Source: Ruminococcaceae bacterium AB4001
GTDB lineage: Bacteria > Bacillota > Clostridia > Saccharofermentanales > Saccharofermentanaceae
Assembly: GCA_000621765.1 (NCBI GenBank)
Contig: JHXJ01000006.1
Span: 62,001 to 126,000, forward strand
Length of the DNA: 64,000 nucleotides
Reading direction: 5' to 3'
The position numbers and the translations under genes are program-made. The notes beneath the pieces were generated by a model. It had not been told where the DNA came from. It was given only the letters and a program-made list of their open reading frames with translations, and made no database searches. Below are positions 49,797 to 58,727 of the stretch, one piece after another (position 1 is the stretch's first letter; the number at the start of each line of letters is the position of its first letter).

Positions 49797-52148
49797 TTAT
49801 GATTTTACTGATCTTTTGCGCTTGCGTATAAGCAGTATAGTAACTATTACCAGGCAAATGCAAGTAATTGCCGTTGTTGCAAGGCCACCCTCAGGACCGA
49901 AATTGCCGCCGGTGATAAGAGCGGATGCGTTACTGTCGTAAAGTGCCATTACCACGGAATTGGATGATAAGTTGCCTGATACCTGCAATCCGTAGATGTT
50001 GCCCTGTGAAAGGTTCCATGCTGTATGGATAGCTGAAGTCATCCAGATATCTCCGGTAAGCAGGTAGATCAATGCGAAAAGAATAGCCATCAGGAAGAGA
50101 TTTACCGATGCAAGCGGAGTGAAACCGCTGTTGAGCGAATGGAATGCCGAGAACAGGATAGAGGATACGATCACACCGACCGCAGTCTTATATCTTTTCG
50201 AGAAAGCGGGGATCATGAAACCCCTGAACATGACTTCTTCAGAAGCTCCCTGAGGGAACCACATGAGAAGATTGAATACAAATACTCCGATACCCGAAAG
50301 GTTGAGATTAAATCCTGTGAAAGTAAGCTGACCTGTAAGATACATGATAGCTACCGTGCAGGACATCATCAGGAATCCGATAACAAGACCGAGGATATAG
50401 TTTATAGCTACGTGTCTGCCGCTTGTGACCGGATAGCCGCATGAAGCTACGGCATTCTTTATACCTTTTATCTTCCATACTCTTGCTGCGTGGATGAAGT
50501 ATGTGATTATTATTCCCGCATAACCCAGAGTCATCAGCCCGAGGAAGAGCGGATCCTTAAAGAAGATGCCGAAGATCTCAAATGTCTTGTTGAGTATGTC
50601 TGATACGGTGCCGACATTAGCCAGATCACCGATATAGTCTGAATACTCGGGTTTTCTCATGTAAGAGACAACGACAGGTATCATTGCAAGGAACTGGAAG
50701 AACGACAGGACAATAAGCGGATAGAACAACTGGGTTATGAAATAACTGAAATTGTCGGTGGCTTTGTTGAAACGTTCCAATATGGAAAGCTTTCCGCCTT
50801 CGCGGTGGCGCTTAACTTCCCTTGCATCGACTGTATCGATTGAGACTGTATAACGCTCGATATATAGCAGTCTTATAGTGATGACTATAATAAGCGCGGT
50901 AAGGACAAGTGTTGCTATCGAGCTTACAATAAATCCGGGCAGATCGATGGTGCCTGTCAGGACATCACCTATTCCGTAGAACTGGCCATATACGGGAAGA
51001 TACATATAGAAGTCAGCTCTTTCCGATACGGACTGGATACATGTGACGCATACAGCGACAAGAATAAGGAAGATAGGGAGGAACGCCGTCTGTGCGGATA
51101 CTACCGTATCGTTGATTACCGATATCAATATTGTGATGGACGCTATGAAGATCTCCAAAACAAGAATGTAGAAGATAAGCGCAAAATAGAAACCGGCATT
51201 GTAGTTTGCAGTGATAAAGAGAACTGAGGCTATCGAGCCTATGATGAACGCCGGGATTATGGCTTTGATCACAACGCCTCCCAGATATCCCAGGATGATC
51301 GCGTATCTCGGCTGAGGTGTCAGCAGTATGCCTGTGAACGTGCCGCGTTCTTTCTGTCCGGCTATTACATTCGTTCCGATGCTCATTGAAGCATAGAGGA
51401 GGATGACAAACAGCAGGATCGGTACGAAAGTCCTTCCCAGGGTATTTGCGAATGCTGAGATGCCGTTGAGTTCTACCTGTGTTGAAACAGGCTGATCGAT
51501 AATCTGTGAATCACTAACCGAAGTGATAGCGAGTCCGTAATCAGCTCTTATCTGGCTCATGTAACCCTGCAGATATTCACTGATGAAATCATTTTTCATA
51601 TCGGTATATTCAAGTGAATTGGTTCTGTAATAAGTAAGCAGCTGGGGCTTTTCATCAGTAATGCCGGCCTGACGGTCTGAAACCAACTGGTCAAAATCTT
51701 TAGGGAAGACTATGGTCAGATATGCGTCATCTTCGCGCATCCATTCGCCGAAAGTAACGAAATCGTACATGGCATCAGATTCTTTATATACGAACTTTGT
51801 CCAGCCGTAACCGTCGTAGTTGTACTTGAAGGCAGACATGTGCTGCCAGTTGGCGAAATAGTTATAGCGGTCACCGTAATCTTTAGATTTCTTATCGCGG
51901 TCACTTTGTGTCTGCTCGTTGTATCTGGTAAATGATTCAGGTGAGTTGACGACTACGACATTGTAGACTTCATCGCTGAACAGATGGTACGGGAACCACC
52001 ACATGATCCAGGATATGGCGCAGCAGGAGAGAGCGACGATGAAACCGACGGTCACGAGAAAGACGGCCGGTGAGGCCTGCGCGCCCATCTGTCCTCTCTT
52101 GCGGAAGAAACTTCCGACTATTGTTTTTATGCCCCGTTTTCCGCTCAT
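49797..52148 (-). CDS. ABC-2 permease fused to a CPBP intramembrane protease
   Basis: 783 residues. Residues 1-430 are an ABC-2 permease: one N-terminal helix, an outside domain of about 200 residues, then a helix block with GTNVIAGQKERGTFTGILLTPQPRYAIILG. Residues about 560-783 are a CPBP domain with all three motifs intact: EEVMFRGF, FSAFHSLN and HTAWN. AAAGGA precedes the ATG. It is encoded with a NatA-type ATPase and a second permease, so the protease probably acts on or with the exported substrate. Confidence 0.9.
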   Translation of the reverse strand: MSGKRGIKTIVGSFFRKRGQMGAQASPAVFLVTVGFIVALSCCAISWIMWWFPYHLFSDEVYNVVVVNSPESFTRYNEQTQSDRDKKSKDYGDRYNYFANWQHMSAFKYNYDGYGWTKFVYKESDAMYDFVTFGEWMREDDAYLTIVFPKDFDQLVSDRQAGITDEKPQLLTYYRTNSLEYTDMKNDFISEYLQGYMSQIRADYGLAITSVSDSQIIDQPVSTQVELNGISAFANTLGRTFVPILLFVILLYASMSIGTNVIAGQKERGTFTGILLTPQPRYAIILGYLGGVVIKAIIPAFIIGSIASVLFITANYNAGFYFALIFYILVLEIFIASITILISVINDTVVSAQTAFLPIFLILVAVCVTCIQSVSERADFYMYLPVYGQFYGIGDVLTGTIDLPGFIVSSIATLVLTALIIVITIRLLYIERYTVSIDTVDAREVKRHREGGKLSILERFNKATDNFSYFITQLFYPLIVLSFFQFLAMIPVVVSYMRKPEYSDYIGDLANVGTVSDILNKTFEIFGIFFKDPLFLGLMTLGYAGIIITYFIHAARVWKIKGIKNAVASCGYPVTSGRHVAINYILGLVIGFLMMSCTVAIMYLTGQLTFTGFNLNLSGIGVFVFNLLMWFPQGASEEVMFRGFMIPAFSKRYKTAVGVIVSSILFSAFHSLNSGFTPLASVNLFLMAILFALIYLLTGDIWMTSAIHTAWNLSQGNIYGLQVSGNLSSNSVVMALYDSNASALITGGNFGPEGGLATTAITCICLVIVTILLIRKRKRSVKS

Positions 52149-52157
52149 ATCAGTCCT

Positions 52158-52889
52158 TTATTCGACATGATTCTCAACATAGATCTTGAAGAATGCCTGC
52201 TCGAAGGTGTCGACCTCCGCCTGTTTGATAAGTTCATCTACGTTTCCCTGTGCGACTATCTTTCCGTCGACAAGGATAGCGATCTCATCACACAATTCCT
52301 CTGCAACGGAGAAGATGTGTGTTGAGAGGATGATCGCGTGACCTTTTTCTTTTAATTCCAAAAGATAATCCGTGACCTGCTTTGAAGTCAGGATATCAAG
52401 TCCGTTCGTCGGTTCGTCAAAGATGATTACCGGAGGATTATGTATAAGGCTTATCGCGATGGATATCTTCTGCTTCATTCCCGTAGAAAGTTCGGTTATC
52501 CTCTTATCCGCAAAGGGAGAGATACCGAATCTCGCAAAACTGATGTCACGTCTTTCGCGCATCTCCTCTTTAGGAATATCGTAAAGCTCAGCAAAGAAAT
52601 TAAAGAGATTATTCGGCGTTGATAAGGGATCGAGCTTTATCTCGTTTGTGAGGAAGCCGATCTTTCTGTGTATCTCGAGAAGATCCTTATCCGAGGAAAG
52701 ACCATCGATCTCGATCTTGCCGGATGTCGGCTTCATCAGGGTGGAGATCATCTGCATCAGCGTTGTTTTTCCTGCGCCGTTCGGTCCCAAAAGACCGAAT
52801 ATCTCGCCTTCACGGACTTCAAAACTTACACCTTTGATAGTCTCGTGTTCTTTTGTATAACTCTTGTGTACGTCCGTCAGTTTTATCAT
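52158..52889 (-). CDS. NatA-type ABC exporter ATPase
   Basis: 243 residues. Walker A GPNGAGKTT, signature LSTGMKQKISIAISL, Walker B VIIFDEPTNGLDI, H-loop STHIFSVAEEL. It is the ATPase for the permeases on either side in the same operon. AGAGG is upstream of its ATG; the ATG overlaps the stop codon of the 52886 gene. Confidence 0.94.
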   Translation of the reverse strand: MIKLTDVHKSYTKEHETIKGVSFEVREGEIFGLLGPNGAGKTTLMQMISTLMKPTSGKIEIDGLSSDKDLLEIHRKIGFLTNEIKLDPLSTPNNLFNFFAELYDIPKEEMRERRDISFARFGISPFADKRITELSTGMKQKISIAISLIHNPPVIIFDEPTNGLDILTSKQVTDYLLELKEKGHAIILSTHIFSVAEELCDEIAILVDGKIVAQGNVDELIKQAEVDTFEQAFFKIYVENHVE

Positions 52890-54145
52890 TTGTTTTCCTC
52901 TTTCCTGAAAGTGACTCTAAAGATCAGGAGTGTCAGTCCGAGATTCAGAAGATATACTACGATTACATGCCAGGCTTTGTTCTGTGCCATAAATGATTCG
53001 GAGATTAGCTCCAGTGTGTTATGGAGCGGTACGAAATATTCCATTGTGATAGGTCTTGTCCCTCTTACCATCTGCACGAAGAAGTCGCCGAGGAAATAGA
53101 TCAGCGGGAGCTGAAGGTTGATCGTGATGTCCTGCATCCTTTCAAGTGAGAATACAGTACTGATGCAGACAGCTGTCATGAGTAAGACGGAGATCGGGAT
53201 TGAGACAAGAACGATGACGAGTTCTGCCGGCGTGAGCATCATGCCGAAAGGCAGAAGTGACATAGCGTCATTGCTCCTGTTTATCCAGGATGAGAAGAAC
53301 ATCAGGAGCATTGTGATGTATGTTGCGACAGTAACGATCAGGTTTATCGCTAAGATCTTTCCGGCGTAGATATGTCTGCGTGATACAGGAGTCATCAGGA
53401 GCTTTGCCATGAATCCTCTGTCTCTTTCAGATGCGAACATATCACTTACAAGCGAATATACGCAATAGTACATCATGATCATGAGTACGCCGGGAACAAC
53501 TCTTGATGCAGCGGTATTTGCGACGGCTCTGTAGTCTTCGAAATCTGTTATCGGATTGAATGAGTCAGTCTCGAAAACTGTACTTCCGACAACTGCGTAA
53601 TTTCCGCCGAGAGTATCGATGAGGCTGCTTTGATAATCTTTTAGTACGCCTTCTTTGAACTGTTCAGCTCTTGCTTCGGATGTGATAGAGTTGCCGTCGT
53701 ATCCGACATAAATGATTGCATTGCTTTCCGCTTTTGTGTTTTCGTTATAGATCTCTTCGTAGTAAGCACGTACTTCATCATCAAAATCACGTGAAGGATC
53801 AGTCGTAGTGAAATAGCATATCAGCATTCCCTGGCGGAGATGCTTTCTGAACAGCGCCTTATCTGAAGTTGCTTCTTTGTATTCATCCAGTGTTTTGAAA
53901 TCGTATTCGAAAACTCTGGCGTCGACTGTTTCATTAACATATTTTCTGAATGATTCGGGTGCATCGATAACCGTTACCGGTCTTTTGGTCAAAGTGCCCG
54001 TAGACATATAGTTTACGAGAAGAGGGAAGACATTCAGTGCTGCCATTAAAAGAACTGCAGGCAACAGAAATAAAGTTACCGTTCGCTGCCAACTCGAAAA
54101 GAGCTTGCTTATCTCCCATTTAAAAACCGTTATTATTTTACCCAT
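52886..54145 (-). CDS. NatB-like ABC-2 permease
   Basis: 419 residues. The first helix at about 20-40 is followed by an outside domain of about 140 residues (VTVIDAPESFRKYVNE) and then about five helices with FASERDRGFMAKLLMTPVSRRHIYAGK. The outside domain resembles the one in the fused permease, which also contains an ESF block. It is the first gene of the operon. TAAAAT ends 6 bp before the ATG and no ribosome site is visible. Confidence 0.88.
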   Translation of the reverse strand: MGKIITVFKWEISKLFSSWQRTVTLFLLPAVLLMAALNVFPLLVNYMSTGTLTKRPVTVIDAPESFRKYVNETVDARVFEYDFKTLDEYKEATSDKALFRKHLRQGMLICYFTTTDPSRDFDDEVRAYYEEIYNENTKAESNAIIYVGYDGNSITSEARAEQFKEGVLKDYQSSLIDTLGGNYAVVGSTVFETDSFNPITDFEDYRAVANTAASRVVPGVLMIMMYYCVYSLVSDMFASERDRGFMAKLLMTPVSRRHIYAGKILAINLIVTVATYITMLLMFFSSWINRSNDAMSLLPFGMMLTPAELVIVLVSIPISVLLMTAVCISTVFSLERMQDITINLQLPLIYFLGDFFVQMVRGTRPITMEYFVPLHNTLELISESFMAQNKAWHVIVVYLLNLGLTLLIFRVTFRKEENK

Positions 54146-54314
54146 GGCACTATTTTAATTTAATGTAAATGCAAATTCCACGAAGTAAAAACAAATTTTG
54201 TGAAAACAAAAAAGCGAGATAAAAACGCAAAACATAATGAATCATTGTGTGAAAAGTGAACAAATAGAAATACGAAGCCCCGATAATATCTGCAAAAATT
54301 ATAAAAAAAGTTTG

Positions 54315-54343
54315 TTGACACAAAATATAAAGAAATGTAGATT
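54315..54343 (+). promoter_or_regulatory. Promoter of the histone-like gene
   Basis: TTGACA at 54315-54320, 17 bp, TAGATT at 54338-54343, in an AT-rich divergent gap. Confidence 0.72.
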
Positions 54344-54386
54344 TATTATATCCAAACAAGGAAAAAATACGGAGGTTCTTTTAGTT

Positions 54387-54806
54387 ATGGATACAGAAAA
54401 GAAAGAAGTTAAGACTGTTGCTACACCTGCAGCTGCTCCTGCTGTAAAGGCTGAGCCTGCTAAGGTTGCTGCTAAGAAGCCCGCTGCTAAGAAGCCTGCT
54501 GCAAAGAAGGCTGCTGCTAAGAAGCCCGCTGCAAAGAAAGCTGCTGCTCCTAAGGCTGCTGCTAAGAAGCCCGCTGCAAAGAAGGCTGCTGCTAAGAAGC
54601 CTGCTGCAAAGAAGGCTGCTGCTAAGAAGCCCGCTGCAAAGAAGGCTACAGCTGCTAAGAAGGTTGAGATCATTTTCCAGATCGATGGTCAGGAAATCTC
54701 TGCTACAGCTATCGCTAAGAAGCTTCCCAAGGCTGACAAGATCTATGTTGTTGCTGCTGAGAAGAAGGCTTACGATGTTGATGGTAAGGGTGTAGATCTC
54801 TTCTAA
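54387..54806 (+). CDS. Histone-H1-like Lys/Ala/Pro-rich protein with a DUF6465 end
   Basis: 139 residues from the ATG at 54387 (GGAGG 11 bp upstream). Residues about 28-92 are repeats of AAKKPAAKKA, the pattern of histone H1 tails and bacterial AlgP/HC1-like DNA compactors. Residues about 93-139 form a small folded unit (VEIIFQIDGQEISATAIAKKL, KIYVVAAEKKAYDVDGKGVDLF) of the clostridial DUF6465 type. The tail should bind DNA, RNA or polyphosphate; this is inference from charge. A strong promoter and terminator flank it, so it is probably abundant. The same kind of tail occurs on PPK at 63201. Confidence 0.85.
   Translation: MDTEKKEVKTVATPAAAPAVKAEPAKVAAKKPAAKKPAAKKAAAKKPAAKKAAAPKAAAKKPAAKKAAAKKPAAKKAAAKKPAAKKATAAKKVEIIFQIDGQEISATAIAKKLPKADKIYVVAAEKKAYDVDGKGVDLF
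54466..54660 (+). repeat. Tandem repeat coding for AAKKPAAKK units
   Basis: Near-identical 27-36 bp units built on GCTGCTAAGAAGCC and GCTGCAAAGAAG run in frame through the histone-like gene. Variation is mostly at third codon positions. Confidence 0.9.
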
Positions 54807-54833
54807 TTAATTGCATCGCAATTTAAAGATCAG

Positions 54834-54879
54834 GAGTTGTCTCTAAGTGGTTTATCCACAAAGAGACAACTCTTTTTTT
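54834..54879 (+). terminator. Strong terminator of the histone-like gene
   Basis: An 11-bp stem GAGTTGTCTCT / AGAGACAACTC, with an inner GTGG/CCAC pairing in the loop, is followed by seven T. Confidence 0.93.
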
Positions 54880-54912
54880 GTTCAAACATAAATCGGGAAC
54901 CTCTTATTGCTT

Positions 54913-54923
54913 GATGTTATAAT
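54913..54923 (+). promoter_or_regulatory. Extended -10 of the surface-protein gene
   Basis: TGT-TATAAT at 54915-54923 without a clear -35; AGGAGG at 54940-54945 precedes the ATG. Confidence 0.6.
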
Positions 54924-54952
54924 CAAAGAATCAAATCACAGGAGGTTGAAAT

Positions 54953-56539
54953 ATGCGTAAAATAGGCAGGGTATTTGGTATCTTATTGGCTGTTATCCTT
55001 GTGGTAACTTCATTTGCTTCAGGTGTTTTCGCTGACTCTGATGCCGAGATTACTAATTATGGTGAAAACGAGTACTACAACTGGTACTACTATTCAGACA
55101 AATTTCTGGATGTCGGAGTCAAAGCGGGTCAGTGTTATGCCCCGCTTGAGGAATTACCTGCATATATCCTTGATGAAGTCGAATCTGTAATGGTATTTGT
55201 TAATGAACAGGAACTTCAGTCTCTATGGATTGACGGAGCAGGCTGCAATGCTTCTTCTCTGCTTATCAGAGGCGACGGGAAGATCCATTACAATATTCTT
55301 ACTGTTTCTAATTTCCCGAATGTTGTTGACGGCAGTAAATTTGTTATTCCGGAAGGAGACAGAGTTACCACATTGTCTTTTGACGGATTCAATTTCACTT
55401 CGCTGGATTTTCTTGATAACTTTAACGTTTATTCATTATCACTTGTATCCTGCAATAAATTGACAGATGTTGTTATGCCTCTCTTTAGAGGTGTGAGTTT
55501 TGCCAATTGCGAGAATTTGAAAAAAGCAAAAGTGTCTTCGACCACGACTATTTTCCATTTCCATGACTGCAGTTCTCTTCTCGAAGTCCATCTTCCTAAT
55601 GGACTTGGGGAGATATGTACTGATTCATTCGACAATTGTGTGCTGCTTTCGGATATATATTTTGACGGTACTATTGATGAGTGGGAGAAGATTAAGGTCC
55701 TTGATCACTATGATCCGACAGATCTGAAAGCTGATTCTGTCATCGGTGGTGCCCAGAAGCATTTTAAGGTTTTGACCGGATGGGTCCAGGATGGAAATAA
55801 GTGGGTTTATTACGATGAATATGGCACTCTTATGAGAAATCAGTGGATCAATGAGAACGGCAGGCGTTACTATGTCGATGAAGACAGTTATATGGTCACA
55901 GGCTGGCTGTCTTTGGACGGATCATGGTATTACTTCAATGCCGGCGGTGATATGGTTACCGGCTGGAAACAGATAGGCGGCAAATGGTATTACTTCGATG
56001 CATTCGGAGAAATGGTCAGCAACGTGGCTTGTGAGATCGGGGGTAAAGTTTATGTCTTTGATTCTAACGGAGCGATGGTAAATTCCGGCTGGTTTAAACT
56101 CTATGATGCTTCTAATGGCAACACTGCCTGGTTCTATTGTGCTTCCAATGGTGTGGCAGCCACAGGCTGGAAACAGTTCGGCGGAAAATGGTATTACTTC
56201 TATGAGACCGGTTCCATGGCTGAATTCACATGGATAACAGAAGGTGGTTATAAGTATTTCCTCGATTCGGACGGATCCATGTTTACAGGTTGGAAGAGGT
56301 TTGGTGAATACTGGTATTTCTTCAAAGCTGACGGCAGAATGGCTTCAAACGAATACTGCCAAGGCTACTGGCTGAACGGAGACGGAACATGGACATATAA
56401 GGCTGTTGCATCCTGGAAGAAAGATGGTACCGGCTGGTGGTACGGTGATTCGACCGGATGGTATGCAAAGAGTGCAAGTTATACGATCGATGGTAAGGTT
56501 TACAATTTCAACGCAAGCGGTTATTGTACAAATCCTTAA
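54953..56539 (+). CDS. Secreted protein with LRR-like region and choline-binding-type repeats
   Basis: 528 residues. A signal peptide covers residues 1-27 (ending SGVFADS). Residues about 110-240 have leucine-rich, BspA-like strands (SLSLVSCNKLTDVVMPLFRG, NGLGEICTDSFDNCVLL). From about residue 275 to the end run repeats of GWKQIGGKWYYFDAFGEMV type, the CW-binding repeats that hold proteins to choline or other wall polymers. It is probably exported and bound to the wall. No enzyme domain is seen. Confidence 0.88.
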   Translation: MRKIGRVFGILLAVILVVTSFASGVFADSDAEITNYGENEYYNWYYYSDKFLDVGVKAGQCYAPLEELPAYILDEVESVMVFVNEQELQSLWIDGAGCNASSLLIRGDGKIHYNILTVSNFPNVVDGSKFVIPEGDRVTTLSFDGFNFTSLDFLDNFNVYSLSLVSCNKLTDVVMPLFRGVSFANCENLKKAKVSSTTTIFHFHDCSSLLEVHLPNGLGEICTDSFDNCVLLSDIYFDGTIDEWEKIKVLDHYDPTDLKADSVIGGAQKHFKVLTGWVQDGNKWVYYDEYGTLMRNQWINENGRRYYVDEDSYMVTGWLSLDGSWYYFNAGGDMVTGWKQIGGKWYYFDAFGEMVSNVACEIGGKVYVFDSNGAMVNSGWFKLYDASNGNTAWFYCASNGVAATGWKQFGGKWYYFYETGSMAEFTWITEGGYKYFLDSDGSMFTGWKRFGEYWYFFKADGRMASNEYCQGYWLNGDGTWTYKAVASWKKDGTGWWYGDSTGWYAKSASYTIDGKVYNFNASGYCTNP

Positions 56540-56564
56540 GCCATAGCGAAAACAAAACACCGGG

Positions 56565-56601
56565 AGGCTGTCTCAAAGCAATTGAGGCAGCCTTTAGTTT
56601 T
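56565..56601 (+). terminator. Terminator of the surface-protein gene
   Basis: A 12-bp stem AGGCTGTCTCAA / TTGAGGCAGCCT with one G-T pair and loop AGCAA, followed by a T-rich stretch. Confidence 0.85.
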
Positions 56602-56677
56602 TAAGAAATTACAAAACCCTCCCGATTTTGTTTCATGTGATACAATGATTGCCGTAATAAATTGAAAGAGGAAAGAA

Positions 56678-58582
56678 ATGCCGCTTCTGACGCTGAACAA
56701 CATCACGATGAATTTCGGACCGCGCCGTATTCTTGACGGGGTTTCTTTTCGTGTGAACAGCGGTGACAGGATCGCGTTCATCGGAGATAACGGAGCAGGC
56801 AAATCAACGCTTTTCAAGATCATAAAAGGTGTGCTGACACCTGACGGCGGTGAGGTCATCCTTCACGGCAATACCATTGCCGGTTATCTATCGCAAAATA
56901 TGGATGAACAGGATCTTTCAGGCGCGTCTTTAAAACCGTCAAGCCTGATCGAACTTGAATTAAAGATGGAAACATTATCAGGAAAGATCTCTCAGCTTTC
57001 CGAGACGGGAGGCGATACTTCCGCACTTGTTAATGAACTGTCTGATGTCCAGTCACGTTACGAAGCAATAGGCGGTTACGATTACGAATACAGATTGAAA
57101 GATGCTCTTGCCGGACTGGGACTGGGCAATATTCACGGAAGGGAAGATTATACGGATCTTTCCGGAGGTGAGAAGATGAGAGTCTGTCTTGCGAGACTTA
57201 TCGTGGACAGGCCTGACATCCTTCTTTTGGACGAGCCTACGAACCATCTCGACATGGAAGCCGTCGAGTGGCTTGAGAAGTATTTGTCATCATATGGCGG
57301 AGCAGTTTTCGTCATTACGCACGACAGACATTTTATCGATCAGGTAGCGACAAGAGTCATAGAATTGGACGGCGGCCGCATTACCGAATATAAAGGTGGA
57401 TATACCGACTATAAGGAACAGAAGGAACACTTTATCAAGTCGCAGACGCTTGTTGCAAAAGCGTTGGAAGAAGAGCTTGCGCATCAGCTTGACGTAAAGC
57501 AGACAATGCTCTCACACCGCAACATCAGCGGTTATCACCAGCGTGAGAAGATGGTTGCGAAATTGGAGGATAAGCTTGAGGAAGCGAGAGCAAAACTTCC
57601 GTCAGGTTATGCGAAGATGAGCTTTACTGCGCAGCCGCTTGAGCGTACCGGTCGCTCTGACAGGATAATCCTTCAGGCAAAAGATCTTTCGATGAAATTC
57701 GACGATTGTGATACTCCGCTTTTCAGTAATCTTTCGTTTGAGGTTACGGCAGATGAGAAGCTGTTCCTGGCAGGACCTAACGGATGCGGAAAGACAACGC
57801 TTTTAAAGCTTTTGTCAGGACATGCCGGAGACAAACTCCAGGGTTCTTCAGGAACTGTTCTTATCGGTTCTGCACAGTCTATGGGATACATGGAACAGTT
57901 CGTTCCTTTCGATGATGAGGAGATGAACTGCTTTGATGAACTCGTTTCAAGAAGCGACATAGGAACGACAGAAGCCAGAACGCTTCTTGCGCGTTTTGGG
58001 TTTAAGGGCGATGACGCATTTAAGAAGATATCGATGCTCTCCGGAGGTGAGAGATCACGTCTGTATCTTTGCTGTCTCCTGCGCGAAAACCCGGATATCC
58101 TTTTCCTCGATGAGCCTACGAATCACCTTGATATCAATTCGAGGGAGATATTGGAGGACGCGATAAAAGAATACAGCGGAGCCGTCATATGCGTAAGCCA
58201 CGACAGATTCTTCATTGATAAATGTGCGGATAAGGTGCTCGGCTTCCGTGACAACAATGCATCGGTTTTCGATTCGTACTATTTCTACCGCAGGTCATTG
58301 CAGAATGAACCTTCTGCTGAAGTAAGTTCTGAAGAGCCGAAGCAGGAGAATGAGAATACGGTTAGATCTGTTAACCGCGCCCAGGAACGTAAGGAATCTG
58401 CAAAGCGCCGCCAGAGGATCGCTGATATAGAAAAAGAGACATCGAGACTTGAAGCAGAGCAAAAGGAACTGGAAGCCAAGTTCGGCGGATCCTGCAGCAG
58501 TGAAGACCTTAAGCGTTATGAGGAAAACGCCAACAGACTTGCAGCGCTCTATGACGAGTACTTCGAATTGAACGAAGACTGA
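56678..58582 (+). CDS. ABC-F family ATPase
   Basis: 634 residues with two ATPase domains and no membrane part. Walker A sites are GDNGAGKST and GPNGCGKTT, with signatures LSGGEKMRVCLARL and LSGGERSRLYLCCL. The linker between the domains is basic and helical, as in proteins that enter the ribosomal E site. The C-terminus ends in a coiled coil (residues about 560-634). Members act as translation factors or antibiotic-resistance proteins; which of these cannot be told here. Confidence 0.94.
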   Translation: MPLLTLNNITMNFGPRRILDGVSFRVNSGDRIAFIGDNGAGKSTLFKIIKGVLTPDGGEVILHGNTIAGYLSQNMDEQDLSGASLKPSSLIELELKMETLSGKISQLSETGGDTSALVNELSDVQSRYEAIGGYDYEYRLKDALAGLGLGNIHGREDYTDLSGGEKMRVCLARLIVDRPDILLLDEPTNHLDMEAVEWLEKYLSSYGGAVFVITHDRHFIDQVATRVIELDGGRITEYKGGYTDYKEQKEHFIKSQTLVAKALEEELAHQLDVKQTMLSHRNISGYHQREKMVAKLEDKLEEARAKLPSGYAKMSFTAQPLERTGRSDRIILQAKDLSMKFDDCDTPLFSNLSFEVTADEKLFLAGPNGCGKTTLLKLLSGHAGDKLQGSSGTVLIGSAQSMGYMEQFVPFDDEEMNCFDELVSRSDIGTTEARTLLARFGFKGDDAFKKISMLSGGERSRLYLCCLLRENPDILFLDEPTNHLDINSREILEDAIKEYSGAVICVSHDRFFIDKCADKVLGFRDNNASVFDSYYFYRRSLQNEPSAEVSSEEPKQENENTVRSVNRAQERKESAKRRQRIADIEKETSRLEAEQKELEAKFGGSCSSEDLKRYEENANRLAALYDEYFELNED

Positions 58583-58650
58583 TCTGACATCAAAAATCAT
58601 ATCCGTTAATATAGCTTTCCCCGGTTCTTCCATAGAATAATCTTTTGGTT

Positions 58651-58679
58651 TTGCCACAGGTATTTCCTATTTTTAATAA
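58651..58679 (+). promoter_or_regulatory. Promoter of the leuCDB operon
   Basis: TTGCCA at 58651-58656, 17 bp, TAATAA at 58674-58679. The leader to leuC is about 45 nt. No T-box or leucine-rich leader peptide is visible. Confidence 0.6.
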
Positions 58680-58727
58680 TCAAATAATGTTGTAAAATAT
58701 AAATTATTGATTTGGAGGAGCCCCAAT

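Noticed and set aside
54466-54660. Possible CRISPR-like array
   Set aside because: The repeats are contiguous, in frame and encode AAKKP units; there are no spacers.
54299-54673. Antisense Ala/Phe-rich frame across the histone-like gene
   Set aside because: It is produced by the repeated GCTGCAAAGAAG codons read backward.
58583-58727. T-box or leader-peptide control in front of leuC
   Set aside because: The leader is too short and has no T-box sequence or leucine-codon run.
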